From positions 124,001 through 188,000 of the forward strand of contig CAWGEH010000003.1 in assembly GCA_963821505.1 (NCBI GenBank): 64,000 nucleotides of DNA, read 5' to 3'. The notes beneath the pieces were generated by a model. The model was not told the DNA's origin, searched no databases, and saw nothing but the letters and a program-made list of their open reading frames with translations. Both the position numbers and the translations under genes were made by a program. Positions 43,580-51,872 of this stretch are shown here, in pieces (the stretch's first letter is position 1; each line of letters opens with the position of its first letter). This stretch comes from VAZQ01 sp963821505. Lineage in GTDB: Bacteria > Pseudomonadota > Alphaproteobacteria > Rhizobiales > Xanthobacteraceae.

Positions 43580-43765
43580 CTAGAAAGAGGGGCTTGCGCT
43601 GTCGATCTTCCTCGTGATCGAAAACGGATTGAATGTGACTTTGCCCGCCCCTGCACCGGTGCTCTGTGAGCCAATCCCGCCGCCAGCAGCCTCGAAGAGT
43701 TCGGCGTCAGTCAATTCGTCGGCTTGATTCTCGCAGATTGCCGCAACCTTGATTGCGATGGTCAT
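43580..43765 (-). CDS. small peptide 1, double-glycine-type leader
   Basis: A 61-residue peptide starting MTIAIKVAAICENQADELTD, with the cleavage-like site ELFEAAGGG near residues 27-34 and a Gly/Ser/Ala-rich core beginning IGSQSTGAGAGKVTFNPF. GGAGAGGA lies just before the ATG. It is the first gene of the four-peptide run; its leader (ELTDAELFEAAGG) is of the Nif11/bacteriocin type and is more distant from the other leaders. No processing enzyme or transporter gene adjoins the cluster. Confidence 0.68.
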   Translation of the reverse strand: MTIAIKVAAICENQADELTDAELFEAAGGGIGSQSTGAGAGKVTFNPFSITRKIDSASPSF

Positions 43766-43994
43766 AGTTCCTCTCCAATGGTTGAGTATTGAATGATCTT
43801 GCCGGGACAAATCTGACGTGCGGACGGTCCCCGCGCTGTGACGGCCATCACGCAATGTCGCTGGTGTGGGTGAGCTGGTTCACACAAACGGGCTCGAGGG
43901 ACGCGAGCCGTGCGCCTTGATCTCGGCCCTCCGCGGCACGGGGCAAATCGGCGCAAGGGCACTTCCAAAAAGGAACAAAAAAACAGCGGCTTGG

Positions 43995-44069
43995 TGGTGG
44001 GCGCGACAGGGATCGAACCTGTGACCCCTACCATGTCAAGGTAGTGCTCTTCCGCTGAGCTACGCGCCC
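43995..44069 (-). tRNA. tRNA-Val (anticodon GAC)
   Basis: 75 nt including an encoded CCA. The acceptor stem GGGCGCG pairs with CGCGCCC, the anticodon loop reads TTGACAT and the T-loop reads GGTTCGATCCC. The anticodon GAC reads valine GUC/GUU codons. It stands at the right border of the accessory region, and tRNA 3' ends are common integration sites, but no repeat of its 3' end was found in the window. Confidence 0.95.
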
Positions 44070-44182
44070 GGACCCTGCCGGTGGCGGAGCCTTGGTCATA
44101 TCGGCTCCCTCACGACGAGGCAACCCATGGGCGGGGAACGGCGGCGGCAGCGTGAGGATCCGCGGGCCGTGGCGCCCGCGCG

Positions 44183-44542
44183 TTACGCCGCCAGCATCTT
44201 CTGCACCTCGTTGACGAGCTCGCGCAGATGGACCGGCTTGGAGAGGACCTTGGCATTCTTCGGGGCGGCCGAATCGGAATTGAGCGCCACGGCGGCAAAG
44301 CCGGTGATGAACATGATCTTGATGTCGGGATCGAGCTCGCAGGCGCGACGCGCCAATTCGATCCCGTCCATCTCCGGCATGACGATGTCGGTGAGCAGAA
44401 GCTCGAACGGCTCCTCGCGCAGCCGCTGATAGGCGGACAGGCCGTTGTCGAAGGAGATCACCTCATAGCCGGCGTTCTGCAGCGCCTTGGCCAAGAAGCG
44501 CCGCATGTCGTTGTCGTCTTCGGCAAGGATAATCTTCGCCAT
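44183..44542 (-). CDS. cpdR: single-domain response regulator CpdR
   Basis: A 119-residue receiver domain with no output domain. In Caulobacter and rhizobia CpdR is controlled by the CckA-ChpT phosphorelay and recruits ClpXP to degrade cell-cycle proteins. MAKIILAEDDNDMRRFLAKA opens the domain (acid pair at 9-10), the phosphoacceptor Asp is D52 in LLLTDIVMPEMDG, and Lys in VLSKPVHLREL is the conserved signalling residue. It starts at 44542; the upstream part of the open frame is not family-like. The whole length and the VHLRELV ending fit CpdR. Confidence 0.92.
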   Translation of the reverse strand: MAKIILAEDDNDMRRFLAKALQNAGYEVISFDNGLSAYQRLREEPFELLLTDIVMPEMDGIELARRACELDPDIKIMFITGFAAVALNSDSAAPKNAKVLSKPVHLRELVNEVQKMLAA

Positions 44543-44688
44543 CTTCCAGCCCGCTGAGAATGGTGAGCTAGCGCCCCAACCCTGTTTTTCTGGCGTCAAT
44601 AAGCCCGATGACGGGTAAATATGGGGTGAACCCGCCCTCCGGATCGACCGCAAGTGAGCCTAGAGTGAACCGAGAGTGATACGAGTGT

Positions 44689-44736
44689 GACCAAGAAGCG
44701 ACTCGAAAACCGACCAAGAAGCGACCCGGAAGCGAC
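44689..44736 (+). repeat. direct repeats in a low-complexity gap
   Basis: GACCAAGAAGCGAC occurs at 44689-44702 and 44712-44725, 23 bases apart, with a third partial GGAAGCGACC after it. The preceding bases repeat GAGTGA-like words. The gap 44543-44862 holds no gene that I can support. Confidence 0.6.
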
Positions 44737-44862
44737 CGCCACCCGGCATGCGCCTTTGGCCCCATGGACAATAACGCGTTTCCCGCGATAGTGGTGGCGA
44801 AAAGCGTTGGGCTGGGATCTCCCCCGTTGCTTCCAGGTCACGTCAAGGGCCCACCATTGGTC

Positions 44863-45750
44863 ATGTCCGAACTGAAAGACGAGCTCGATCCTCCCTTCGA
44901 AATCCTCGAACCGGCCGAATGGCGTGGGCCGGTCGTGTTCAACTCTCCCCACAGCGGAAGCGTGTATCCGCGCGCCTTCCTCGCCTCCTCGCGGCTCGAG
45001 GTCGCGATGCTGCGCCGCTCCGAGGACAGCTTCGTCGACGAACTCAATCTCGGCGTGGTGCGGCGGGGCTATCCGCTGATGCGGGCGCACTTCCCGCGCT
45101 GCTATGTCGACGTCAACCGGGAGCCGTACGAGCTCGATCCGCGCATGTTCGAGGGCCGCCTGCCCTCCTTCGCGAACACGCGTTCGATGCGGGTGGCGGG
45201 AGGATTGGGCACGGTCGCGAGAGTCGTCGGCGACGCCCAGGAAATCTACGCCCAGCGCATCCCCGTCGATGACGCGATCCGCCGAATCGAGGGCCTGTAC
45301 AAGCCTTATCACCGGGCGCTGCGGCGGCTGTTCACGCGCGTTCACCGCGATTTCGGCGCCGCCGTCCTGATCGACTGTCATTCCATGCCTTCGAGCGCCG
45401 GCTCCAAGGACGAGCGCCCGCGCGCCGACGTGGTGCTGGGCGACCGCTACGGCACGAGTTGCGTCGCCGCCGTCGGCGAGACGATCGAATCGACGCTGCG
45501 CGCCCAAGGCTATTCGGTGAGCCGCAACAAGCCTTACGCCGGAGGCTTCATCACCGAGCACTACGGTAATCCGGCCGCCGGCCTGCACGCCATCCAGCTC
45601 GAGCTCAACCGCGCGCTCTACATGGACGAGCGGCGGTTCGAGCGCTCGTCGTCGTTTGCCCGCGTCGCCGACGACCTCGAGATGCTGGCGTGTCGTCTTG
45701 CTGCCATCCCGCTCCAGGAGCTGCGGCCCTACCGTGCGGCGGCGGAATAA
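44863..45750 (+). CDS. N-formylglutamate amidohydrolase family protein
   Basis: A 295-residue member of the N-formylglutamate amidohydrolase (HutG-type) family, zinc enzymes that remove formate from N-formylglutamate in histidine breakdown or act on related N-acyl amino acids. VVFNSPHSGSVYP near 24-36 carries the first metal His, then SFVDEL near 56, RCYVDVNREPYELDP near 75-89 and LIDCHSMPS near 167-175, which holds further ligands. The start at 44863 was preferred over one 33 codons upstream because the extra sequence is not conserved-like. No hut genes are nearby, so the pathway is uncertain. Confidence 0.85.
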   Translation: MSELKDELDPPFEILEPAEWRGPVVFNSPHSGSVYPRAFLASSRLEVAMLRRSEDSFVDELNLGVVRRGYPLMRAHFPRCYVDVNREPYELDPRMFEGRLPSFANTRSMRVAGGLGTVARVVGDAQEIYAQRIPVDDAIRRIEGLYKPYHRALRRLFTRVHRDFGAAVLIDCHSMPSSAGSKDERPRADVVLGDRYGTSCVAAVGETIESTLRAQGYSVSRNKPYAGGFITEHYGNPAAGLHAIQLELNRALYMDERRFERSSSFARVADDLEMLACRLAAIPLQELRPYRAAAE

Positions 45751-45994
45751 GCGACGCTCGCACCGTCGGAAAATAGACGCTCGCATCGTCGCAGAAAAAA
45801 GGGCCGCCTGCTTCCGCAAGCGGCCCAAGTCTAGGGAGGAAACGCCCAAGGAGGGCGGCGGTAACGCGAGGCGCTACCGCACCGCAACAACATACACCGC
45901 AGCGCACAAATAGCAAGAGGGAAAGTAAGGGCTATTGACCCATTTCTGCATAGGAGCTTCCCTGCCTGTGCAGAAAGGTCGAATCGCCCCGCTC

Positions 45995-47245
45995 TCAGCC
46001 CGGCCTTTTCATCGGGTCGCGCGAGCCAAAATAGACGAGGCAAGCCAATACGATAACCCCGGCCTGCAGGGCGAAGACCAGGCGGTAGGCCGCAAGGTCG
46101 TAGGCGCCGTCCGCAGTTGTGGGAAACATGTCGATGACGAGGCCGCTGATGGCCTGGGCCAGAAAGGTGCCGCCCATCGTGCCCATGTTGAGAACGGTGA
46201 GGCCCCGTCCGACCTGATGGAGCGGAAACAACGCCTTGCCGTGCGCGATCAAAACCGGTCCGTAGGCGGACGCAAGCCCGAACACCGCGAACCAGGCGAC
46301 CAATGCCGCGGGCGTCAAGGTTCCGACCACGGCGAGATAGGCGAGCGTCGCGGCCGTCGTCCCCGCACCGACCAGGACCGGAAGCTTGTGGCTCCCCACC
46401 ACCCGATCCATCGGGCCCCACAGCATCGATCCGATGATCTGCGTCAGCGCCGGAATAAGCAGGAAGGTGCCGCGTTCTTCGAGGCCATAGCCGTAGATGT
46501 GCGCGAGGTACGGCCCGCCCCAGAGGCCGACGATGAGGCCGAAGGTCGAATAGACCACGAGGTTCATGACGAACAGCCGCCCGACCGACGGCGTGCGCAT
46601 GACCGCCAGCATGCCGGCGAGACTCTCGCGCGACGTCTCGCGCCGGCCGCGCGTGGGCGGGACATCCTTGACCACGATCGCGATCAGCAAGCCGACCAGA
46701 AGGGTAAAGCCGGCGACGGCCAGAAAGCTGCCGCGCCAACCGATCGTCGCCGCCGAAAACGCAAGCGGTGCCGTGGCGATGAGGGTACCGACGGTGCCGA
46801 TGCCGACCTGCAGGCCGGCCAGCGTCGCAAAGCGATCGGGCGGAAACCGCTGGGCGTAGACTGCGAGCGAGGCCACCAGCGAGCCGGCGGTCCCGATGCC
46901 GAGCAGGGCCCGGCCGAGCATCAGCACGCCGGGGCTTGGCGCAAGCGCGAACACCACGGCGCCGATCACCGTGAGCGCCGCCCCCACCAGGAGGCACAGC
47001 CGCGGGCCAAACCGGTCGAGCGCCACGCCCACGGGAATCTGGACGGCGGCAAAGGCGAAAAAGAACGTGCTCGACAACAGCCCGATCTCGGCGGGCGAGA
47101 GCCCAATCTGCTCCGCCAGGTCGGGCGCGATGACGCCAATCGAATTGCGCAGGAACTGACTGACGATGTAGATCGAGATCAGCGTAGCGACGAGCGTCGT
47201 GGCGGCGCTCGAGCCCGCCGCTCGCGAAGTGCTTTGGATGCTCAT
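45995..47245 (-). CDS. major facilitator superfamily transporter
   Basis: Inner-membrane transporter of 416 residues with twelve predicted helices. The MFS signature between helices 2 and 3 is present (GVALDRFGPRLCLLVG, near 71-86), as is LLGIGTAGSLVASLAVYAQR in helix 4-5. The cytoplasmic loop between the halves (DVPPTRGRRETSRES) is near 210-225. The N-terminus after the ATG at 47245 is short; the longer open frame upstream has no signal. Substrate cannot be told. It is divergent from hisN with 128 bases between starts. Confidence 0.85.
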   Translation of the reverse strand: MSIQSTSRAAGSSAATTLVATLISIYIVSQFLRNSIGVIAPDLAEQIGLSPAEIGLLSSTFFFAFAAVQIPVGVALDRFGPRLCLLVGAALTVIGAVVFALAPSPGVLMLGRALLGIGTAGSLVASLAVYAQRFPPDRFATLAGLQVGIGTVGTLIATAPLAFSAATIGWRGSFLAVAGFTLLVGLLIAIVVKDVPPTRGRRETSRESLAGMLAVMRTPSVGRLFVMNLVVYSTFGLIVGLWGGPYLAHIYGYGLEERGTFLLIPALTQIIGSMLWGPMDRVVGSHKLPVLVGAGTTAATLAYLAVVGTLTPAALVAWFAVFGLASAYGPVLIAHGKALFPLHQVGRGLTVLNMGTMGGTFLAQAISGLVIDMFPTTADGAYDLAAYRLVFALQAGVIVLACLVYFGSRDPMKRPG

Positions 47246-47373
47246 GACCCCGGCCTTTGCATCGGCCGGGCACGGATGGCACGGCGCCGGCGCGCCGACA
47301 AGCCGCGGCGGCGGGTTGCCGGCCATCGCGGTCTTCGATAGGTCGAGGCGGCGACGGTGAGGGGGCGCACGGC

Positions 47374-48156
47374 ATGACGGCAATCGACTTCTCGGCTTTC
47401 GTGGACGAACTGGCCACGGTATCGGGCGAGACCATCCTGCCGTTCTTTCGCACCGCGCTCAGCATCGAGGACAAGGGTCGTCCCGGCAGCTTCGACCCGG
47501 TGACCGCCGCCGACCATGCGGCCGAAACGGCGATGCGCACGCTCATCCGCCGCACCTTTCCGGATCATGGCATCATCGGCGAGGAATACGGCCGGGAGCG
47601 CGCCGACGCGGAATACGTCTGGGTGCTCGATCCGATCGACGGCACGAAATCGTTCATCTCCGGCATGCCGGCCTGGGGCACGTTGATCGCCTTGCTGCGC
47701 TCGGGCGAACCGGTCTTCGGCATGATGAACCAGCCGTTCACGCGCGAGCGCTTCAGCGGCGACGGACGATGGGCATCCTACCGCGGTCCGGCCGGCGAGC
47801 GCGATTTGCGGGTACGCGCCTGCGCCGATCTCGGCCAGGCAGTCCTGTTCACCACCAGCCCGCTGCTGATGAGCGCCGGCGATCGTGAGATTTTCGGCCG
47901 GGTCGAAAAGCTCGTGCGGCTCTCACGCTACGGCGGCGACTGTTACGCCTATTGCATGCTGGCGGCGGGTCATGTCGATCTTGTCATCGAAACCGAGCTC
48001 AAGCCGCATGACGTGCTGGCGCTGGTGCCGATCATCGTCGGCGCCGGCGGGGTCATCACCACCTGGGAGGGCGCCGTCCCCCATGCCGGTGGGCGCATCG
48101 TCGCCGCCGGCGACAAGCGCGTGCACGCGGAGGCGCTCGAGTTGCTGAAGGGGTGA
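47374..48156 (+). CDS. hisN: histidinol-phosphatase of the inositol monophosphatase family
   Basis: Removes phosphate from histidinol phosphate, the eighth step of histidine synthesis in actinobacteria and many alphaproteobacteria. 260 residues. Metal-binding motifs of the IMPase fold: GEEYG near 69-73, WVLDPIDGTKSF near 83-94, and GGDCYAYCMLAAGHVDLVIE near 188-207. The SFxxGMPxWGTLIALL segment after DGTKSF and GDCYAY distinguish HisN from general IMPases. GAGGGGG stands eight bases before the ATG at 47374. Divergent from the MFS gene. Confidence 0.88.
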   Translation: MTAIDFSAFVDELATVSGETILPFFRTALSIEDKGRPGSFDPVTAADHAAETAMRTLIRRTFPDHGIIGEEYGRERADAEYVWVLDPIDGTKSFISGMPAWGTLIALLRSGEPVFGMMNQPFTRERFSGDGRWASYRGPAGERDLRVRACADLGQAVLFTTSPLLMSAGDREIFGRVEKLVRLSRYGGDCYAYCMLAAGHVDLVIETELKPHDVLALVPIIVGAGGVITTWEGAVPHAGGRIVAAGDKRVHAEALELLKG

Positions 48157-48236
48157 TGCAGAGACTCGAAAATATCGCGGTCGACCTTCCCCATCGAATC
48201 GCGCTGCGGGCTGCGATCGACGCCCGCGGTGACGGG

Positions 48237-49184
48237 TCACGCGAACAGCGGCGTTCCCGGCACGAAAGCATCGAACGCCGCGAAAGCCTGCGCGCGAAAC
48301 CGATCCTGCTCCATCAGCAGTTCGTGCCGCGCCCCCGGCACGATGAGATGCGAGCCGGCGCGCAGTCGCACGGCGAACTCGTCGATCGCGGACGTCGATA
48401 CGATGGCGTCCTGACCCGCGGCGATGATCAGGATCGGCTGGCGGATCTTGCCGGGATAGCCGGATTCCGAGAGCTCGCCCATGACCCGAAAGGCGGAGTC
48501 CGCCCAGGCGACCGTCGGCCAGCCGATCGCCAGCGCCGGGTCTGCCTCGACCACGGCGACATTGCGGGCGTAGCGCACAGGATCGGAGGTGAGCAGGTTG
48601 CCGACGAAGGGACGCTGCTGCATCACCGCCGCGTCGCCGCCCGGAACATAGAGCGAGCCGAGTCCCATCAGACGCATGGTCCTGACCGCGACGCGGGTGG
48701 TCGCGGATCGGCGCATCCCCGGCAGCGCGATCATCGGCGCCAGCAGCACCATGCGATCGAACCAGCGAAGTCCCCCATGAGCCGCGCGCAGCAGGATCGT
48801 CGCGCCCATGGAATGAGCGAGCGCAAACACCGGAGGCGGGCAATCCGGAAGAACAATCTCGGTGACGAAAGTCTCGAGATCGATCTGATATTCGGAGAAG
48901 TTGCGCACATAGCCTTTGCGCGAGTTGCCCAGCGCACGCTCCGACATGCCTTGCCCGCGCCAGTCGAAGGTGGCGACGGCGAAGCCGCGGGCGCGCAGGT
49001 CGCGCACGGTTTCGAAATATTTCTCGATGAATTCGGCGCGGCCCTGGAACAGGCAGACCGTGCCCTTGCGTCCCGGCGGCGGCGCCCAGCGCGCAAAGCG
49101 CAACGACACCCCGTCGCGGGTTTTCAGGGTTCCCGTCACGACGTCGTCGGGCACCGGATTTGCGGGAATGGAAACGAGGGTCAT
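48237..49184 (-). CDS. alpha/beta hydrolase, lysophospholipase-like
   Basis: A 315-residue serine hydrolase of the PldB/monoglyceride lipase group. It has VCLFQGRAEFIEKYFE near 43-58 (oxyanion region), FDWRGQGMSER near 74-84, the nucleophile elbow LAHSMGATILL near 121-131 (Ser in HSMG), an Asp in AAGQDAIVS near 254, and the catalytic His in PGARHELLME near 283. These match lysophospholipase L2-like proteins, probably cytoplasmic or membrane-associated. It converges with hisN. The exact substrate is not settled. Confidence 0.82.
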   Translation of the reverse strand: MTLVSIPANPVPDDVVTGTLKTRDGVSLRFARWAPPPGRKGTVCLFQGRAEFIEKYFETVRDLRARGFAVATFDWRGQGMSERALGNSRKGYVRNFSEYQIDLETFVTEIVLPDCPPPVFALAHSMGATILLRAAHGGLRWFDRMVLLAPMIALPGMRRSATTRVAVRTMRLMGLGSLYVPGGDAAVMQQRPFVGNLLTSDPVRYARNVAVVEADPALAIGWPTVAWADSAFRVMGELSESGYPGKIRQPILIIAAGQDAIVSTSAIDEFAVRLRAGSHLIVPGARHELLMEQDRFRAQAFAAFDAFVPGTPLFA

Positions 49185-49331
49185 GGCCTGCGGGAAAGCT
49201 GGAGCGGTCGCTTTATAGCAGGGCGCGTGCCGCGCTCAATCAAGCCTTGGGCGGGAAGCGGCACGCCGGGCAAGCTGCCCCCGATTTCCGGGGCCGGAAA
49301 AAGCCGCGATGTTCAACCGGTTATCCTCCCT

Positions 49332-49360
49332 CTTGCGCGTGCCGGGGCCGAACCCCACAT
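49332..49360 (+). promoter_or_regulatory. possible heat-shock sigma (RpoH) promoter of hsp20
   Basis: CTTG at 49332-49335, 18 bases, then CCCACAT at 49354-49360, which fits the RpoH pattern CTTG-N17/18-CYTATNT at most positions. Transcription would begin near 49367, just where the first leader hairpin starts. Confidence 0.45.
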
Positions 49361-49366
49361 CGGTTG

Positions 49367-49455
49367 TGCGCAGGCCCTGCGGGCTGCGCAAACAAACCCG
49401 GTCCGGCTCCTTGCGGGCGGACCATCCGCATTTCGCTCAACAACGAGGATATGCC
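49367..49455 (+). promoter_or_regulatory. ROSE-like RNA thermometer in the hsp20 leader
   Basis: The leader can form two upstream hairpins (49367-49390 and 49417-49429) and a final one in which TCGCT (49433-49437) faces AGGA of the ribosome site (49446-49449). ROSE elements of rhizobial small heat shock genes have exactly this UYGCU anti-Shine-Dalgarno with an opposed G-G pair, melting as temperature rises. The leader ends at the ATG of hsp20. Structure was judged by eye. Confidence 0.6.
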
Positions 49456-49905
49456 ATGCGAACTTTCGATCTTGCTCCCCTCTATCGTTCAACCGTCGGT
49501 TTCGACCGGCTGTTCTCCATGCTGGACGGCTTCGAGGCCACTCCCGGCTACCCCCCCTATAACATCGAGCGCACGGGCGAAAACGCCTACCGGATCTCGG
49601 TGGCGGTGGCGGGCTTCGGCGAGAACGAGCTTTCGATCGAAGCTAAGGAAAACACGCTGACGATCAAGGGCGATAAGCAGGTCAAGGACGAGAAGAACCA
49701 GGGCGAGGTGCTCTACCAGGGCATCGCGGCTCGCGCGTTCGAGCGCGTCTTCCAGCTTGCCGACTACGTCCAGGTCAAGGGCGCGACCCTCGAGAATGGA
49801 CTCCTGCACGTCGATCTCGTGCGCGAGATTCCCGAGGCGAAGAAGCCGCGCCAAATCCAGATCGGCGCTGGCCAGGCCAAGGTGGTCGAGGCCAGAGCTG
49901 CGTAA
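49456..49905 (+). CDS. small heat shock protein Hsp20 (IbpA/HspA-type)
   Basis: ATP-independent chaperone of 149 residues that holds denatured proteins. MRTFDLAPLYRSTVGFDRLF is the IbpA-type N-terminus, followed by YPPYNIERTGENAYRI near 32-47. The alpha-crystallin domain spans about 35-130 (ISVAVAGF, ENTLTIKGDKQ, RAFERVFQLADYVQVKGATL), and ENGLLHVDLVREIPE ends it. The conserved IxI motif region (PRQIQI) is near the C-terminus. The leader carries a ROSE-like thermometer and a probable RpoH promoter, so translation and transcription both respond to heat. Confidence 0.92.
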   Translation: MRTFDLAPLYRSTVGFDRLFSMLDGFEATPGYPPYNIERTGENAYRISVAVAGFGENELSIEAKENTLTIKGDKQVKDEKNQGEVLYQGIAARAFERVFQLADYVQVKGATLENGLLHVDLVREIPEAKKPRQIQIGAGQAKVVEARAA

Positions 49906-49926
49906 GCGGTCGGTTCGATCTGAGGG

Positions 49927-49957
49927 AGCGCCCCGGTTTCCGGGGCGCTTTCATTTT
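49927..49957 (+). terminator. intrinsic terminator after hsp20
   Basis: A perfect 10-bp GC-rich stem (49927-49936 and 49940-49949, loop TTT) is followed by TTCATTTT. It lies between hsp20 and the convergent gene and probably ends hsp20 transcription. Confidence 0.8.
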
Positions 49958-49966
49958 GGGCTGCGT

Positions 49967-50665
49967 TCACTCCAGTTGCTCGGCGGCCGCGGCCGCGGCC
50001 GCCGGAGCGGCCGGCGTCCCGATCGCGTTGGTGGTGTCGTTGTCCTTGCCGGGTTTGGCCGCGTTTTGCGACGGCGGCGTTGCGCTCGGCACGACCGGTT
50101 TGGGGGCAGCGGAGTCGCTCAAGGCCAGCTTGGGCCGTGGCCGCGGCAGCGGCGCAGGGCCGGCCTGCACCGCATCCCGCGGTGCGCTTGCCGCCGGGGC
50201 ATGGCCCGGCCCGCTCGGCGATCCGCCACCGGATCCGTTCAGAGGCGGCGGATCATCGATGCCCGGGCCTTCCGGAACCATGGCGATCGGCCGCGGCGGG
50301 CGCCCGTAAGGCGGCCGCATCAGGGGCATCGCGTAGCGTGGCCCCGCGAGCGGGATCACTTTGACAATCCGGCCCATGCGGGCATTTACGATCACCCTGA
50401 CCTCTTCACCGGCTGGATCGACCGCCCGCAGGACATAGGCGGGTCCTTGGCGCAGCGGAGGACTGAGCGGCCTGAGTCCGGTCGAGCGTACGATGGCGAC
50501 GATCTCGTGCGGCGGCAGTCCCACGTCATAGGCGGGATAGGCGGTGTCGGGGTAAGCAGGTGGAACCGGCTGCGCCAGTCCCGGTCCCGGCCCCCCCAGG
50601 ATGAATGCAAGCATGCCTGCGCAGAGTGCGATTTTCCGTTTCAAGATACGATCCCCCGATATCAC
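49967..50665 (-). CDS. exported Pro/Ala-rich protein of unknown function
   Basis: 232 residues with a signal peptide (KIALCAGMLAFILGGPGPGLA, about 11-31). A short ordered domain follows (about 45-105, DVGLPPHEIVAIVRSTGLRP, then GEEVRVIVNARMGRIVKVI), which resembles PepSY-like small periplasmic domains only loosely. Residues from about 115 are a Pro/Ala/Gly-rich tail. No catalytic motif is seen. It converges with hsp20. Similar proteins are common in Hyphomicrobiales genomes, so the gene is likely real. Confidence 0.72.
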   Translation of the reverse strand: MISGDRILKRKIALCAGMLAFILGGPGPGLAQPVPPAYPDTAYPAYDVGLPPHEIVAIVRSTGLRPLSPPLRQGPAYVLRAVDPAGEEVRVIVNARMGRIVKVIPLAGPRYAMPLMRPPYGRPPRPIAMVPEGPGIDDPPPLNGSGGGSPSGPGHAPAASAPRDAVQAGPAPLPRPRPKLALSDSAAPKPVVPSATPPSQNAAKPGKDNDTTNAIGTPAAPAAAAAAAEQLE

Positions 50666-50670
50666 TCGAT

Positions 50671-50790
50671 ATGGTCCCCATCCGCCGCGTTCGACCCGAG
50701 GACCTGATCAAGCGCGAAACGCTACGCCGGCACGCCTGCGCCGACTGCGTGAACCGCTTCGAGCATGTCGTTAACGATAGCCGGGAATAG
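50671..50790 (+). CDS. possible 39-residue protein
   Basis: Frame starting MVPIRRVRPEDLIKRETLRR and continuing HACADCVNRFEH, with a CxxC. It begins six bases from the divergent start at 50665, without a visible ribosome site. May be a real mini-protein or chance. Confidence 0.25.
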   Translation: MVPIRRVRPEDLIKRETLRRHACADCVNRFEHVVNDSRE

Positions 50791-50816
50791 GGCGTAGCTT
50801 GGGCGCTCCCGTGTCA

Positions 50817-51872
50817 TCAAAAGGCACGCACCACCGCGAGGAACCGATCGACCTCGTCTGCCTTCGTGGCAAACGAGGTGACGAGACGCACGAGCCTCGT
50901 ATCGCGCGCCAACGCGACGCCGTCGGGTAGGCCCTCAGTCCGCCACGGATAATAATTCGCTCCTGCCGCCTTGAGCCGTTCGTCGATCCGCAAGGGCAAC
51001 GCGACGAACACCTCGTTGGCCTCGACCGGCCACACCGGGGAAAGACCCGCGGCGGCGAGCCCGGCGGCGAGCCGGTCGGCCATGGCATTGGCGTGGCGCG
51101 CCAGCCTGAGCCACAGATCGTCTGCGAGATAGGCCTCGATCTGCGCGGCCAGGAAGCGATGTTTGGAGACGAGATGGCCGCCGCGCTTGCGCCGCTCCGG
51201 CATATCGGCGCCGCGGGCGCTATCGAAGAACAGCACCGCTTCGGCAGCAAGCGCACCTCCCTTGGTGGCGCCGAACGACAGGGCCTCGACGCCCGCCATC
51301 CACGTCGCCTGCGCCGGCGAGGCGTTCATGCGCGCGAGCGCATTCCCAATTCGCGCGCCGTCGACATGCACGGCAAGCCCGCGCGCATGCGCGATCTCCG
51401 CGAGCTCGCGGATATCCTGCGGCCGATAGATGGTCCCTGCTTCGGTCGCTTGCGAGAGCGACAGCACCGCCGGCCGCACGTGATGCGGGCCGCCCCACTG
51501 CCCCTCATCGAGCGCGCGCCGCAGCGTCTCGGGGGCGACCTTGCCGGCTTCGCCCGCCAGACCCACGAGCTTGATCCCGCCGCCGTAGAACTCGGGCGCA
51601 CCGCATTCATCGGTGGCGATGTGCGCCTCGGCGTGGCAGAGCACGGCGCCCCAGGGCGGGGTGAGGTGCGCGAGCGCGAGCGCGTTGGCCGCGGTCCCGG
51701 TCGGCACCAGGAAGACCGCGAGCTCGCACTCGAAAATCTCGGCGAGCCTCTGCTCGACACGCCTGGTCCAGGGATCGCGGCCATAGGCGAGCGCCGCGCC
51801 CTCGTTCGCCTGCGAAATGGCCGCGAGAATTTCCGGCGCGATGCCCGCCGCGTTGTCGCTTGCGAAATTCAT
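50817..51872 (-). CDS. ltaE: low-specificity L-threonine aldolase
   Basis: Pyridoxal-phosphate enzyme that splits L-threonine or allo-threonine into glycine and acetaldehyde. 351 residues, standard. MNFASDNAAG, the family start, is followed by VPTGTAANALAL near 56-67, AHIATDECGAPEFYGGGIKL near 83-102 and VHVDGARIGNAL near 168-179 (Asp that contacts the cofactor). SFGATKGGALAAE near 199-211 carries the cofactor-binding Lys204. The start at 51872 is the first ATG of the conserved N-terminus. It is a single gene between divergent neighbours. Confidence 0.92.
   Translation of the reverse strand: MNFASDNAAGIAPEILAAISQANEGAALAYGRDPWTRRVEQRLAEIFECELAVFLVPTGTAANALALAHLTPPWGAVLCHAEAHIATDECGAPEFYGGGIKLVGLAGEAGKVAPETLRRALDEGQWGGPHHVRPAVLSLSQATEAGTIYRPQDIRELAEIAHARGLAVHVDGARIGNALARMNASPAQATWMAGVEALSFGATKGGALAAEAVLFFDSARGADMPERRKRGGHLVSKHRFLAAQIEAYLADDLWLRLARHANAMADRLAAGLAAAGLSPVWPVEANEVFVALPLRIDERLKAAGANYYPWRTEGLPDGVALARDTRLVRLVTSFATKADEVDRFLAVVRAF

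Noticed and set aside
45935..47341. 468-codon plus-strand frame opposite the MFS gene
   Set aside because: Composition is Arg/Asp/Gly/His-rich, typical of an antisense shadow; the minus strand encodes a clear twelve-helix transporter.
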